Of a stretch of DNA of 64,000 nt, positions 31,131-40,192 are shown one piece after another (within the stretch, counting starts at the first letter, position 1; the number at the start of each line of letters is the position of its first letter). This DNA is from Streptomyces fradiae (GTDB taxonomy: Bacteria > Actinomycetota > Actinomycetes > Streptomycetales > Streptomycetaceae): positions 5,580,001 through 5,644,000 of the forward strand of contig NZ_CP065958.1 in the NCBI RefSeq assembly GCF_041270065.1, written 5' to 3'. A program made the translations under genes and the position numbers. The notes below the pieces were generated by a model that saw only the letters and a list, made by a program, of their open reading frames with translations, did no database searches and was not told where the DNA came from.

Positions 31131-32095
31131 CCGACCCCGTGACCGACGCCGACTTCGACCCCCGCTCCGACCCCTACTCCGACCATGTCCGCTACCGGGA
31201 CCAGGTGCCCCGCACCCTGACCGCCGGGATCGGCGCCGCGGCGGTCCGCCACCGCGCCTTCGACCCGGCCCTCAAGCAGTTCGACCAGGCCTTCGCCCCC
31301 ACGGACACCGTGGTCGCGGACCCGGAGCTCCGCGCCCGCTGGCAGGACGCCCGCCGCTCCGCCCTCGGCCTGGTCCTCGCGGCCGTCGCCGGCTCGCCCT
31401 GGGCGGACTCCCTGGTGCTGCGCGGCAGCATGCTGATGTCGGCCTGGTTCGGCGAGGCCGCCCGCTCGCCCAAGGACATCGACTTCGTCGTGGTCCCCGC
31501 GACCTGGCGCATCGAGGAGCCGCGCACCCGCGCCATGCTCGACGGCATCGCCGAGGCGGCCGAGCGGCACGCACGTACGGTGGGGTCCGAGATCGAGCTC
31601 TCCGCGGCCGGGGCCGTGACCGAGGAGATCTGGACCTACGAGCGGGTGCCGGGCCACCGTCTGGTGATCCCGTGGACGGCGCCGGGCCTGCCCGGCGGTC
31701 AGGTCCAGCTCGACTTCGTCTTCAACGAGCCCCTTCCGCTGCCCGCCGAGCCGGCCGAGGTGGTGGGCGTGCGCGTGACGGCCGCGAGCCGCGAACTCTC
31801 CCTCGCCTGGAAGCTCATGTGGCTGCTCAGCGACATGTACCCGCAGGGCAAGGACCTGTATGACGCGGTGCTCCTGGCCGAGAGCTGCACGCCGCCGCTG
31901 GCGCTCGTGGAGCGGCTGCTGCGGGAGGCGGACGAGTGGCCGGGGTACGCGAACGAGTCGCTGACCCTGCCGATGTTCGAGTCCGCGCTCGGCGAGGTCG
32001 ACTGGGACGGCTTCGGCGACCCGCACGCCGACACCGAGGAGGCGCGCCGAGAGCTCGGCGCCCGCCTCCTCGCGGTCGTGGCCCCGCTGCTCTAG
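31127..32095 (+). CDS. AbiEii-like nucleotidyltransferase
   Basis: A 322-residue protein of the nucleotidyltransferase AbiEii/AbiGii toxin superfamily. The core signature is LVLRGSMLMSAWF followed by SPKDIDFVVV: a GS motif and the metal-binding D-x-D equivalent DID, plus a later acidic strand (QVQLDFVFNEP). Members of this superfamily, such as the AbiE and MenT toxins, transfer nucleotides, in MenT onto tRNA acceptor ends. A GTG start with AGAGGAAA overlaps the preceding stop. The upstream protein does not resemble the AbiEi antitoxin, so a toxin-antitoxin assignment is not proven. The stop overlaps by 4 bp that of the convergent second threonyl-tRNA synthetase gene. Confidence 0.78.
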   Translation: MTDPVTDADFDPRSDPYSDHVRYRDQVPRTLTAGIGAAAVRHRAFDPALKQFDQAFAPTDTVVADPELRARWQDARRSALGLVLAAVAGSPWADSLVLRGSMLMSAWFGEAARSPKDIDFVVVPATWRIEEPRTRAMLDGIAEAAERHARTVGSEIELSAAGAVTEEIWTYERVPGHRLVIPWTAPGLPGGQVQLDFVFNEPLPLPAEPAEVVGVRVTAASRELSLAWKLMWLLSDMYPQGKDLYDAVLLAESCTPPLALVERLLREADEWPGYANESLTLPMFESALGEVDWDGFGDPHADTEEARRELGARLLAVVAPLL

Positions 32096-33342
32096 GCGAG
32101 GTCGTCCCAGAGCGCGGTGGCGTGCGCCGCCACCAACCCCCGTACCCGCTCGACGAGTTCGGCCGCCGGCATCGGGTCGAGGCGGCGTCCGTCCCGGAGC
32201 CGTACCGCCACCTGGCCGTCGGCGGCCTCCTTCGCGCCGATGACGAGCTGGTACGGGACGAGGCGGGAGGCGCGGATGCGGGCGCCGAGGGTGCCGTGGT
32301 GGGGTCCCACGACCTCGGCGCGCAGGCCGAGTTCGGCGCAGCGGGCGGCGAGCCCGGCGGCGGCCTCGTACTCGGCGTCGGAGACCGGCAGTACGGCGAG
32401 CTGGACCGGGGCGAGCCAGGCGGGGAAGGCGCCGGCGTGGTGCTCGACGAGATGCGCGACGGCGCGTTCGACGCTGCCGACGACGGAGCGGTGGACCATC
32501 ACGGGGCGGTGCTTGGCGCCGTCGGCACCGATGTAGTGGAGGTCGAACTGCTCGGGCTGGTGGAAGTCGATCTGCACGGTGGAGAGGGTGGACTCGCGGC
32601 CGGCCGGGTCGGCGACCTGCACGTCGATCTTCGGCCCGTAGAAGGCGGCCTCGCCCTCGGCCTCCTCGTAGGCGAGCCCGGAGGCGTCCAGGACCTCGCG
32701 GAGGAGTGCGGTGGCACGGGCCCACTTCTCGGGTGCGTCCACGTACTTGCCGCCGGGCCCGGCGAGCGAGAGCCGGTAGCGGGCCGCCTCGATGCCCATG
32801 GCGGCGTACGCCTCGCGGATCAGGCGCAGCGCGGCGGCGGCCTCCTCGGCGACCTGGTCGAGGGTGCAGAAGACATGCGCGTCGTTGAGCCCGATGGCCC
32901 GCACCCGGGTCAGCCCGCCGAGCACACCGGACATCTCGGACCGGAACATGCCGCCCAACTCGGCCATGCGGAGGGGGAGTTCCCGGTAGCTGTGCGCGCG
33001 GGAGCGGAACATCACGGCGTGGTGCGGGCAGAGGCTGGGCCGCAGCACGAACTGCTCGCCGCCGACGTCCATGGGCGGGAACATGTCGTCCTGGTAGTGC
33101 GCCCAGTGCCCGGAGATCTCGTACAGCTCGCGCTTGCCCAGCACGGGCGAGTACACATGCCGGTACCCGGCCCGCCGCTCGGCCTCCCGTACGTACTCCT
33201 CCAGCGCGTGCCGCACGACGGCCCCGTCCGGCAGCCAGTACGGCAGCCCGGCCCCGATCAGCGGATCGGTGTCGAACAGCTCAAGCTCACGGCCCAGCCT
33301 GCGGTGGTCGACTCCCTTTTCGGCACCCTTGTCGATGCTCAT
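32092..33342 (-). CDS. Short second threonyl-tRNA synthetase (no TGS/editing domains)
   Basis: A 416-residue class II synthetase that would charge tRNA-Thr. It begins directly at the catalytic domain (DHRRLGRELELFDTD) and lacks the N-terminal TGS and editing domains of the housekeeping enzyme (about 650 residues). The zinc ligands are present as Cys105 (PSLCPHH), His156 (NDAHVFC) and His284 (VMVHRSV). Motif 2 diverges from usual (FRSEMSG..GGLTRVR). The anticodon-binding domain covers about residues 310-416. The ATG has GAGGAG. Upstream on the same strand are a Thr-rich leader peptide and a large hairpin. Such short paralogues can act as inducible backups or confer resistance to synthetase inhibitors; which applies is unknown. 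Confidence 0.9.
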   Translation of the reverse strand: MSIDKGAEKGVDHRRLGRELELFDTDPLIGAGLPYWLPDGAVVRHALEEYVREAERRAGYRHVYSPVLGKRELYEISGHWAHYQDDMFPPMDVGGEQFVLRPSLCPHHAVMFRSRAHSYRELPLRMAELGGMFRSEMSGVLGGLTRVRAIGLNDAHVFCTLDQVAEEAAAALRLIREAYAAMGIEAARYRLSLAGPGGKYVDAPEKWARATALLREVLDASGLAYEEAEGEAAFYGPKIDVQVADPAGRESTLSTVQIDFHQPEQFDLHYIGADGAKHRPVMVHRSVVGSVERAVAHLVEHHAGAFPAWLAPVQLAVLPVSDAEYEAAAGLAARCAELGLRAEVVGPHHGTLGARIRASRLVPYQLVIGAKEAADGQVAVRLRDGRRLDPMPAAELVERVRGLVAAHATALWDDLA

Positions 33343-33391
33343 CGTCACTCCTCGTTCTTCACGGGGGAGCGAGCACCCGGACGCGACGACG

Positions 33392-33425
33392 CCGAAGCCC
33401 CGGGGCACTCGCCCCGGGGCTTCGG
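33392..33425 (-). terminator. Attenuator hairpin upstream of the second threonyl-tRNA synthetase gene
   Basis: A perfect 14-bp stem (CCGAAGCCCCGGGG and complement) with a 6-base loop, about 15 bases after the leader-peptide stop and 50 bases before the synthetase ATG. No U-run follows, as often in Streptomyces. An 11-bp segment over its 3' base (33384-33394) is complementary to the leader Thr codons (33460-33470), offering a competing fold. Confidence 0.8.
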
Positions 33426-33438
33426 ACAAACTCAGCTG

Positions 33439-33495
33439 TCAGCGCGCCGGGACACTCTCCGGCGTCGTCGTCTGGAACGCGGCACGCTGCTTCAT
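33439..33495 (-). CDS. Threonine leader peptide (18 residues)
   Basis: The short ORF encodes MKQRAAFQTTTPESVPAR. Three successive Thr codons (all ACG) lie mid-way, as expected for ribosome-mediated attenuation sensing charged tRNA-Thr. It is followed by the 14-bp hairpin and then the threonyl-tRNA synthetase gene. The ATG has no ribosome-binding site, but TAGCGT (33503-33508) lies seven bases upstream, fitting a leaderless leader peptide, as known for the Streptomyces trp leader. A 6-bp pause-type stem (33445-33450 with 33459-33464) overlaps its 3' part. Expression is not demonstrated. Confidence 0.75.
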   Translation of the reverse strand: MKQRAAFQTTTPESVPAR

Positions 33496-33502
33496 ACGGC
33501 AG

Positions 33503-33508
33503 ACGCTA
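33503..33508 (-). promoter_or_regulatory. -10 box for the threonine leader transcript
   Basis: TAGCGT on the minus strand, seven bases before the leader-peptide ATG. It predicts transcription starting at or next to that ATG. The -35 region is GC-rich and not recognisable. Confidence 0.45.
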
Positions 33509-33586
33509 GCAGGGGCCCGCCGGCCCGCGCGCGGGATTTTCGCGGCGCTCGCGCTCTCGGGGCACAAAAAATCCCCGGACTTAGAA

Positions 33587-33616
33587 TTGCAGTCAGGGGC
33601 GCGTCTCACGTATATT
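33587..33616 (+). promoter_or_regulatory. Promoter of the HelD-like gene
   Basis: TTGCAG and TATATT with an 18-bp spacer lie in an AT-rich pocket. The predicted untranslated leader is about 70 bases. A near-consensus -10 is rare in this window. Confidence 0.6.
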
Positions 33617-33691
33617 CATGGATTCCGTGTCCGCGCACAGCAAGCACACGGGCGGATTCACTAAACGCACTGTATCGCGCCGGGAGTCGAA

Positions 33692-35929
33692 TTGTCAACC
33701 GAAGAATTTCGGAACGAGCAGAAATTCATCACCGAGCTCTACGCACGACTCGACGACCTGAGGGACCAGGCCGAGGCCGGCGTCGCCCGGGCCCTCGCCA
33801 CGCCCGGCGAGGGCAGCGCGCAGGCGCGCCTGGAGCGGGACGTGCTCGTGGCCGAGCAGTCCGGGCTGCTCACCGCGCTGAACGCGGGGGAGAGCGGGCT
33901 GTGCTTCGGGCGGCTCGTGTTCCGGGACGGGCGCGACCACCACATCGGGCGGATCGGGATCCGGCGGGACGACCCGAACCGCACCCCCCTCGTCGTCGAC
34001 TGGCGCGCCGACGTCGCCCGCCCCTTCTACCTGGCCACCGGCTACGAGCCGATGGGGCTCCGGCGCCGCCGCCACATCACCACCCACGGCCGCGACGTGG
34101 TGTCCCTCCACGACGAGGTGCTCGACCTGCGGGACGCGACCCGCACCGGGCACGAGAACCGCGACGCCGACGAGGTCCTGCTCGCCGCGCTCGACGCCGC
34201 CCGCACCGGCCGTATGCACGACATCGTGCAGACCATCCAGGCCGAGCAGGACGCCATCATCCGCTCCCCGCACCGCGGCGTCCTCGTCGTCGAGGGCGGC
34301 CCCGGCACCGGCAAGACCGCCGTCGCCCTGCACCGCGCCGCGTACCTCCTCTACGCCCACCGCGAGCAGCTCGCCAAGCGCGCCGTCCTCATCGTCGGCC
34401 CGAACCCCGCCTTCCTCGGCTACATCGGCAACGTCCTGCCCTCCCTCGGCGAGACCGGCGTCCTCCTCGCCACCCCCGGCGAGCTCTACCCCGGCGTCCA
34501 CGCCACCGGTACGGACACCCCGCGCGCCGCCGCCGTCAAGGGCTCCGCCCGGATGGCGGAGGCCCTGGCGCAGGCCGTACGCGACCGCCAGCAGGTCCCC
34601 GAGCGCGGCGCGCCGCTGGTCGTCCCGCACGAGGACGGCGACCTGATCGTCGACTGGGACATGGCCCTGGAGGCCCGGCACAAGGCCCGCGAGACCTTCC
34701 TGCCGCACAACCTGGCCCGCCCCTACTTCGTCTTCGCGATCCTCGACGCGCTCGCCGAACAGCTCGCCGACCGCATCGGCGCCGACCCCTACGGCGGCCC
34801 CAACTTCCTCGGCCCCGACGACCGCGCGCTGCTCGCCAAGGGCGTCGCCGCCAACCCCGAGGTGCACGCCGCCCTCGACACCCTGTGGCCGGCCCTCACC
34901 CCCGAGACCTTCCTCGCCGACTACCTCGCCGAGCCCACCCACCTGGACGACGCCGACATCGCGGCGATCCGCCGCGACCAGGGAGAGTGGACGCCGGCCG
35001 ACGTCCCCCTCCTCGACGAGGCCGCCGAACTCCTCGGCGAGGACGACTCCGCCGCCCGCGCCGCCGAGGAGGCCGAACGACAGAAGCAGATCGCCTACGC
35101 GCAGGGCGTCCTCGACGTCTCCTTCGCCTCCCGCACGTACGAGTTCGAGGACAAGACCGAACTCGACGCCGACGCCTCCGAGGTGCTGTCCGCCCACGAC
35201 ATCATCGACGCCGAACGCTTCGCCGAGCGCCACGAGGAGGCCGACCACCGCAGCGCCGCCGAACGCGCCGCCGCCGACCGCACCTGGGCCTTCGGCCACA
35301 TCATCGTCGACGAGGCGCAGGAGCTGTCCGCGATGCTGTGGCGGCTGCTCATGCGGCGCAGCCCCACCCGCTCCATGACCCTGGTCGGCGACCCGGCGCA
35401 GACCGGCGACCCGGCCGGCGTCGGCTCCTGGCAGGAGATCCTCGCGCCGTACGTGGAGGACCGCTGGGAGCTCGTCCGGCTCGGCGTCAACTACCGCACC
35501 CCGGCCGAGATCATGGAGGTCGCCGCCGAGGTGCGGCGCGCCGCCGACCCGGGCTTCGAGCCGCCGCGCTCGGTGCGCTCCACGGGCGTCGCGCCCTGGG
35601 ACCGTACGGTCGAGGACCCGGTGAAGGAGACCGCCGACGCGGTCGCGGCGGAGCTCCGGCCCGAGGGCCGGCTCGCCGTCATCGCCCCGGCCGCCCTCCA
35701 CCCCGACCTGATCGCGGCCCTGCCCGACGCCGCGTACGGGCCGAAGCCCGACCTGACGCGCCCGGTCGTGCTGCTCGACCCGCGCCAGGCGAAGGGCCTC
35801 GAGTTCGACACGGTGCTCGTCGTCGACCCCGAGGCCATCCGATCCGCCGCTCCGCACGGCATCAACGACCTGTACGTGGCGCTGACCCGGGCCACCCAGC
35901 GGATGGGTGTGATCAGGCGGGCGGTCTGA
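33692..35929 (+). CDS. helD: HelD-like RNA polymerase-associated ATPase (UvrD-type helicase fold)
   Basis: A 745-residue superfamily 1 protein. A long N-terminal coiled-coil arm (about residues 1-60), then Walker A GGPGTGKTAVAL, motif II IIVDEAQELS, motif III LVGDPAQTGDPAG and the C-terminal motifs DPRQAKGLEFDTVLVVDP and YVALTRATQRMGV are clear. Actinobacterial HelD and HelR proteins of this length pull RNA polymerase off DNA and recycle it; HelR also gives rifamycin tolerance. I cannot tell HelD from HelR, and see no rifamycin-associated element upstream. The start is TTG, with GGGAG five bases before it. The gene is divergent from the threonyl-tRNA synthetase leader and ends next to glgB (convergent). 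Confidence 0.83.
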   Translation: MSTEEFRNEQKFITELYARLDDLRDQAEAGVARALATPGEGSAQARLERDVLVAEQSGLLTALNAGESGLCFGRLVFRDGRDHHIGRIGIRRDDPNRTPLVVDWRADVARPFYLATGYEPMGLRRRRHITTHGRDVVSLHDEVLDLRDATRTGHENRDADEVLLAALDAARTGRMHDIVQTIQAEQDAIIRSPHRGVLVVEGGPGTGKTAVALHRAAYLLYAHREQLAKRAVLIVGPNPAFLGYIGNVLPSLGETGVLLATPGELYPGVHATGTDTPRAAAVKGSARMAEALAQAVRDRQQVPERGAPLVVPHEDGDLIVDWDMALEARHKARETFLPHNLARPYFVFAILDALAEQLADRIGADPYGGPNFLGPDDRALLAKGVAANPEVHAALDTLWPALTPETFLADYLAEPTHLDDADIAAIRRDQGEWTPADVPLLDEAAELLGEDDSAARAAEEAERQKQIAYAQGVLDVSFASRTYEFEDKTELDADASEVLSAHDIIDAERFAERHEEADHRSAAERAAADRTWAFGHIIVDEAQELSAMLWRLLMRRSPTRSMTLVGDPAQTGDPAGVGSWQEILAPYVEDRWELVRLGVNYRTPAEIMEVAAEVRRAADPGFEPPRSVRSTGVAPWDRTVEDPVKETADAVAAELRPEGRLAVIAPAALHPDLIAALPDAAYGPKPDLTRPVVLLDPRQAKGLEFDTVLVVDPEAIRSAAPHGINDLYVALTRATQRMGVIRRAV

Positions 35930-38221
35930 TCAGGCGGGCCTGAGCCAGACGGTGGCGAGCGGCGGCAGCGTCATCCGGACGCTCGCCGCCCGCCCGTGCC
36001 ACGGCACCGACTCCGTCTTCACCGGGTCCGTGCCCACCACGTCGCCGCCGCCGTAGCGCGCCGCGTCCGTGTTCAGGACCTCTGCCCAGGCGGCGAAGGT
36101 GTCCGGCACGCCCAGGCGGTAGTCGTGCCGGACCACGGGGGAGAAGTTGGAGACCGCGAGCAGCGGCGAGCCGATCGCGTCGAAGCGGAGGAAGGCGAAG
36201 ACGTTGTCCTCCGCCGCGTCGCCGACGATCCACTGGAAGCCCTCGGGAGCGGTGTCCCGCTCCCACAGCGAGGGCGTCGCCGTGTACACCGTGTTCAGGT
36301 CGCGCACCAGGTCCCGTACGCCGCGGTGGTCGCCGGCCGAGGCGTACGTCTCGTCCATCAGCCACCACTCGGGCCCGTGCTCCGCCGACCACTCCGCGCC
36401 CTGGGCGAACTCCTGGCCCATGAAGAGGAGTTGCTTGCCCGGGTGGGACCACATGAAGCCCAGATAGGCCCGGTGGTTGGCGCGCCGCTGCCACCAGTCG
36501 CCCGGCATCTTCGACACCAGCGCGCGCTTGCCGTGGACGACCTCGTCGTGGGAGATCGGCAGGATGTAGTTCTCGCTGTACGCGTACACCATCGAGAAGG
36601 TCATCTCGTGGTGGTGGTACTTGCGGTGCACCGGCTCCTTGCCGATGTAGCCGAGCGAGTCGTGCATCCAGCCCATGTTCCACTTCATGCCGAAGCCGAG
36701 CCCGCCGAAGCCGCCCGGGCCGACCTGGTCGGTCGGCCGGGTCACCCCGTCCCAGGCCGTGGACTCCTCGGCGAAGGTGATGATCCCCGGGCAGCGCTTG
36801 TAGACGGTGGCGTTCATCTCCTGGAGGAAGGCCACCGCGTCCAGGTTCTCCCGGCCGCCGAACTCGTTCGGCAGCCAGTCGCCGCCCTCGCGCGAGTAGT
36901 CGAGGTAGAGCATCGAGGCGACCGCGTCCACGCGCAGCCCGTCGAGGTGGAACTGCTCGCACCAGTACACCGCGTTGGCCACCAGGAAGTTGCGCACCTC
37001 GGTGCGCCCGTAGTCGAACTCCAGGGTGCCCCAGTCGGGGTGCGCCGAGCGGCGCGGGTCCTCGTGCTCGTACAGCGGGCGCCCGTCGAACTCGGCAAGG
37101 GCCCAGTCGTCGCGCGGGAAGTGCGCCGGCACCCAGTCCATCAGGACGCCGATGCCGGCCTGGTGCAGCGCGTCGACGAGGTGGCGGAAGTCGTCGGGGG
37201 TGCCCATGCGGGCGGTCGGCGCGTAGAAGCCGGTGACCTGGTAGCCCCACGAGCCGTGGAAGGGGTGCTCGGCGACCGCCATGAACTCCACGTGCGTGAA
37301 GCCGAGATCGCGGACGTAGGCGGGGAGCTGCTCGGCGAGCTGGCGGTACGTCAGGCCCGGGCGCCAGGACGGGAGATGCAGCTCGTAGACGGAGATCGGC
37401 GCCTCGTGGTGCGGGCGGGAGCCGCGCCGCGCCATCCACTCCTCGTCCTGCCACACATGGTGGTCGGCGGTCACGATCGAGGCGGTGTTCGGCGGGCACT
37501 CGGTGCGGCGGGCCATCGGGTCGGCGCGCAGGGTGTGGCTGCCGTCGGGGCGGGTGATGTCGAACTTGTACGCCGCGCCCTCGCCGATGCCCGGCACGAA
37601 CAGCTCCCACACGCCGGTCGAGCCGAGCGAGCGCATCGGCAGCGCGCTGCCGTCCCAGTACGTCCAGTCGCCGGTCACCCGGACCCCGCGGGCGTTGGGC
37701 GCCCAGACGGTGAAGCGGGTGCCGGTCACGCCCTGGTGGGTCATGACGCGGGCGCCGAGCGCCGTCCACAGCTCCTCGTGCCGGCCCTCGCCGATCAGGT
37801 GCAGGTCGAGGTCGCCGAGGGCGGGCAGGAAGCGGTACGGGTCGTGGAGCGCGAGCTCGTCGGCGGCGGCGTCGGTGTAGCGGACGCGGAGCTCGTACTC
37901 CGGCACCTTGCGGAGGCGGGGGACCAGGGCCGAGAACAGTCCGTCGCCGTCCGCGTGGAGCGCGACCCGGCGCCCCTTCGGCAGCACCGCCGCCACCTCC
38001 TTCGCCCACGGCCGCAGCGCCCGGATCACCACCCCGCCCTTCACGGGGTGCGCCCCGAGCAGCCCGTGCGGATCGTGATGCTCCCCGGCGATCAGCCGGG
38101 CCCGGTCGTCCGGGTGGAGCGGGGGCGCCGCGCGTACGACGGCCAGGTCCGGCTTGGCCTCCGCCCGGGGAGCGGGCGTCTTCGGCTTGCGGGCTGTCCT
38201 GCCTGCGGATCGGGCGGTCAC
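35930..38221 (-). CDS. glgB: 1,4-alpha-glucan branching enzyme GlgB
   Basis: Introduces alpha-1,6 branches into the glucan made by GlgE. The 763-residue enzyme has a Streptomyces-type Lys/Ala-rich N-terminus, two CBM48-like domains (one around residues 50-140, one from about 155), then a GH13 barrel with the nucleophile Asp in [18 protein letters not shown], the acid Glu in [10 protein letters not shown] and the third acid in [10 protein letters not shown]. It ends in a C-terminal beta-domain. It is last in the glgE-treS-mak-glgB group and is separated from mak by 503 bp containing a nested inverted repeat. Confidence 0.95.
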   Translation of the reverse strand: MTARSAGRTARKPKTPAPRAEAKPDLAVVRAAPPLHPDDRARLIAGEHHDPHGLLGAHPVKGGVVIRALRPWAKEVAAVLPKGRRVALHADGDGLFSALVPRLRKVPEYELRVRYTDAAADELALHDPYRFLPALGDLDLHLIGEGRHEELWTALGARVMTHQGVTGTRFTVWAPNARGVRVTGDWTYWDGSALPMRSLGSTGVWELFVPGIGEGAAYKFDITRPDGSHTLRADPMARRTECPPNTASIVTADHHVWQDEEWMARRGSRPHHEAPISVYELHLPSWRPGLTYRQLAEQLPAYVRDLGFTHVEFMAVAEHPFHGSWGYQVTGFYAPTARMGTPDDFRHLVDALHQAGIGVLMDWVPAHFPRDDWALAEFDGRPLYEHEDPRRSAHPDWGTLEFDYGRTEVRNFLVANAVYWCEQFHLDGLRVDAVASMLYLDYSREGGDWLPNEFGGRENLDAVAFLQEMNATVYKRCPGIITFAEESTAWDGVTRPTDQVGPGGFGGLGFGMKWNMGWMHDSLGYIGKEPVHRKYHHHEMTFSMVYAYSENYILPISHDEVVHGKRALVSKMPGDWWQRRANHRAYLGFMWSHPGKQLLFMGQEFAQGAEWSAEHGPEWWLMDETYASAGDHRGVRDLVRDLNTVYTATPSLWERDTAPEGFQWIVGDAAEDNVFAFLRFDAIGSPLLAVSNFSPVVRHDYRLGVPDTFAAWAEVLNTDAARYGGGDVVGTDPVKTESVPWHGRAASVRMTLPPLATVWLRPA

Positions 38222-38416
38222 GGGGAGGCCTCCTGAAGTGGGTGTGGGAGTGAGTCATCTACGGGCGGGCGCGCCCGGGCGCTTCCACGCAAGCGCAACG
38301 CCGCGCATCGCGCACCGGACACTCGGCCGAACGGGCCCCGTCCGAACCCCGCAGGCGGGACGGGACGATGCGTGGGGTGAGGCTGGGCCGAACGGGGCGG
38401 GCACTCGAGGCCGGGG

Positions 38417-38668
38417 TTCGCCCCACCCCGTGTGGGCATTCGTCCCGCTGGGGCGGGACGGGTGGGCACACGGGACGGCGCCCCTTGCCGGGCCTAGGCT
38501 TCCGGGCCTGTGCCCGCACCACGGGTGCGCCGCGCTGGTGGTGCGGGTAGGCCCGGGTGCGGAGCGCGCCCGCATGGGCGCCGTCCCGTGTGCCCACCCT
38601 CCCCCTGGCTTCGCCCTGGGGGGACCCCCAGCCCCTGCGGGACGAATGCCCACACGGGGTGGGGCGAA
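38417..38668. repeat. Nested ~250-bp inverted repeat between mak and glgB
   Basis: Outer perfect arms of 32 bp (38417-38448 with 38637-38668) enclose a second perfect pair of 23 bp (38460-38482 with 38577-38599), and these enclose a third, imperfect pair (38502-38521 with 38539-38556). The right side carries an extra ~26 bases that form their own small hairpin. It fills most of the 503-bp gap; I found no supportable ORF in it. Function could be an immobile element, an attenuator, or an mRNA-stability structure. Confidence 0.85.
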
Positions 38669-38724
38669 AGCCCGCACCGCCCGTGCGGGTGGGCACCGGC
38701 CGGTAGGGCGGCGGGACGGGAGGG

Positions 38725-40074
38725 TCACGCTCCTCCTGCCAGGCGTTCGATCGCCGCCATCGGGACCGGGAGCCAGTCCGGGCGGTGGCGGGCCTCGTAG
38801 ACGACCTCGTAGACGGCCTTGTCGGTCTCGTAGGCGCGGAGGAGGGCGGGGTGGGCGCGGGGGTCGGTGCCGGAGGCTTCCGCGTAGCCCGTGCAGTAGG
38901 CGGCGCGGCAGCGGGCGGCCCAGTCGGCGTTCCAGGGGCGGTGGGTGCGGGCCGCGTAGTCGAAGGAGCGGAGCATGCCGGCGATGTCGCGGACCGGCGG
39001 CTGCGGGCTGCGGCGCTCGTCGAGCGGCTTGGCAGGCTCGCCCTCGAAGTCGATCACCGCCCACGCGCCGTCCGAGCCGCGCAACGTCTGGCCGAGGTGC
39101 AGGTCGCCGTGGATGCGCTGGAGCGGCCCGGCGCCGCCCGCGTCGCCCGCGGCGGCGAACACGGCCCGCAGCCCCGGGACGTACGGCAGGAGCGCGGGCA
39201 CCGCCTGCGCGGCGGCGTGCAGCCGGGCGTCCATCGCGGCGGCCAGGTGCGCGGCCCGGTCGCGCCGGAGGCGCTCGGTGGGCAGGGCGGTCGCCAGGGC
39301 GAGGTGCACCTCGGCGGTGGCCCGGCCGAGCGCGCGCGCCTCCGTGGTGAACTCCCGCCCGTCGGCGAGCGCGTCGAGGGCGAGCCGCCAGCCGTCCCGC
39401 GACTCGCGCAGGAAGGGCTGAAGGACACCCAGGGTGGCGTGCTCGGTCTCGAACCAGGCCACCGGCTCCGGCACCCGCGCGCAGCCCGCCCGTGCCAGGG
39501 CGAGCGGCAGCTCCAGGTCCGGGTTGGCGCCCGGGCTGACCCGCCGGAAGATCTTCAGGATGAACGAATCTCCGTAGACCAGCGACGAGTTGGACTGCTC
39601 GGCGTCGAGCACCCGCGGGGCGAGCGCGGGCAGCAGCGGGGCGGTGGTGTGGAAGCGCAGCGGGCCGATCCGGCCGGGCGCGCGCAGCCGTTCGTAGAGC
39701 AGTCCGGCGAGCCGCGGGTCGCGCAGCCCCTCGTAGACGGCCCGGCCCGCCAGCGGGCCCTGGCGGATCCGCCCGATGAGGGCGGGGGCGAGGCGCGGCG
39801 GCAGCTGGGGCCGCACCCCGAGGAGCAACTGGTAGCAGTCGGCGGGCGTTCCGGCCGGCCGGCCGGGTTGCTCGACCCGTACGAGCAGATGGAGGAGACC
39901 GGGTCCGGTGCCGTCCAGCGGCAGCAGCTCGGTGGCCGCGTCCAGAGCGAATCCGGTGACCCGGCGGCCCTTGCCGGCGAACCAGCGCTGCCGGGGCAGC
40001 CAGGTGTGCAGCAGGGGCGTGAGTGACGGAAGGAGGGCGTCCGGGGCCCGGGTGGTGGATGCGGTCTCCGGCAT
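38725..40074 (-). CDS. mak: Maltokinase Mak (Pep2)
   Basis: Phosphorylates maltose with ATP to give maltose-1-phosphate, the substrate of GlgE. The 449-residue protein has an N-terminal cap domain (LPRQRWFAGKGRRVTGF) and a kinase-like C-lobe with IHGDLHLGQTLRG (catalytic loop) and VIDFEGEPAKPLDERR (metal-binding Asp). The ATG has AAAGGA upstream. It follows treS by 212 bp containing two stem-loops, and glgB lies further downstream. Confidence 0.93.
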   Translation of the reverse strand: MPETASTTRAPDALLPSLTPLLHTWLPRQRWFAGKGRRVTGFALDAATELLPLDGTGPGLLHLLVRVEQPGRPAGTPADCYQLLLGVRPQLPPRLAPALIGRIRQGPLAGRAVYEGLRDPRLAGLLYERLRAPGRIGPLRFHTTAPLLPALAPRVLDAEQSNSSLVYGDSFILKIFRRVSPGANPDLELPLALARAGCARVPEPVAWFETEHATLGVLQPFLRESRDGWRLALDALADGREFTTEARALGRATAEVHLALATALPTERLRRDRAAHLAAAMDARLHAAAQAVPALLPYVPGLRAVFAAAGDAGGAGPLQRIHGDLHLGQTLRGSDGAWAVIDFEGEPAKPLDERRSPQPPVRDIAGMLRSFDYAARTHRPWNADWAARCRAAYCTGYAEASGTDPRAHPALLRAYETDKAVYEVVYEARHRPDWLPVPMAAIERLAGGA

Positions 40075-40192
40075 GGCATCGCGTCCTTTCCCCGGGGTGC
40101 GCACGGTGGGTTCGTATGCATTCAAATGCGCAGATTGTCCCGGATGGCGGCTTCGGCTGTCCGGCTGTGCGGGACGTGTCGGAGGGGGAAGA

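Noticed and set aside
33343..33500. T-box riboswitch upstream of the threonyl-tRNA synthetase gene
   Set aside because: No T-box core consensus is recognisable; a Thr-codon leader peptide with terminator explains the region better.
33496..33691. Rifamycin-associated element upstream of the HelD-like gene
   Set aside because: I found no long inverted repeat of that type; only a 5-bp dyad (33558-33577) with a 10-base loop.
32499..35857. Long antisense ORFs over the synthetase and HelD-like genes
   Set aside because: They mirror the GC bias of the real genes, with low-complexity Val/Gly/Asp-rich products and no supported start.
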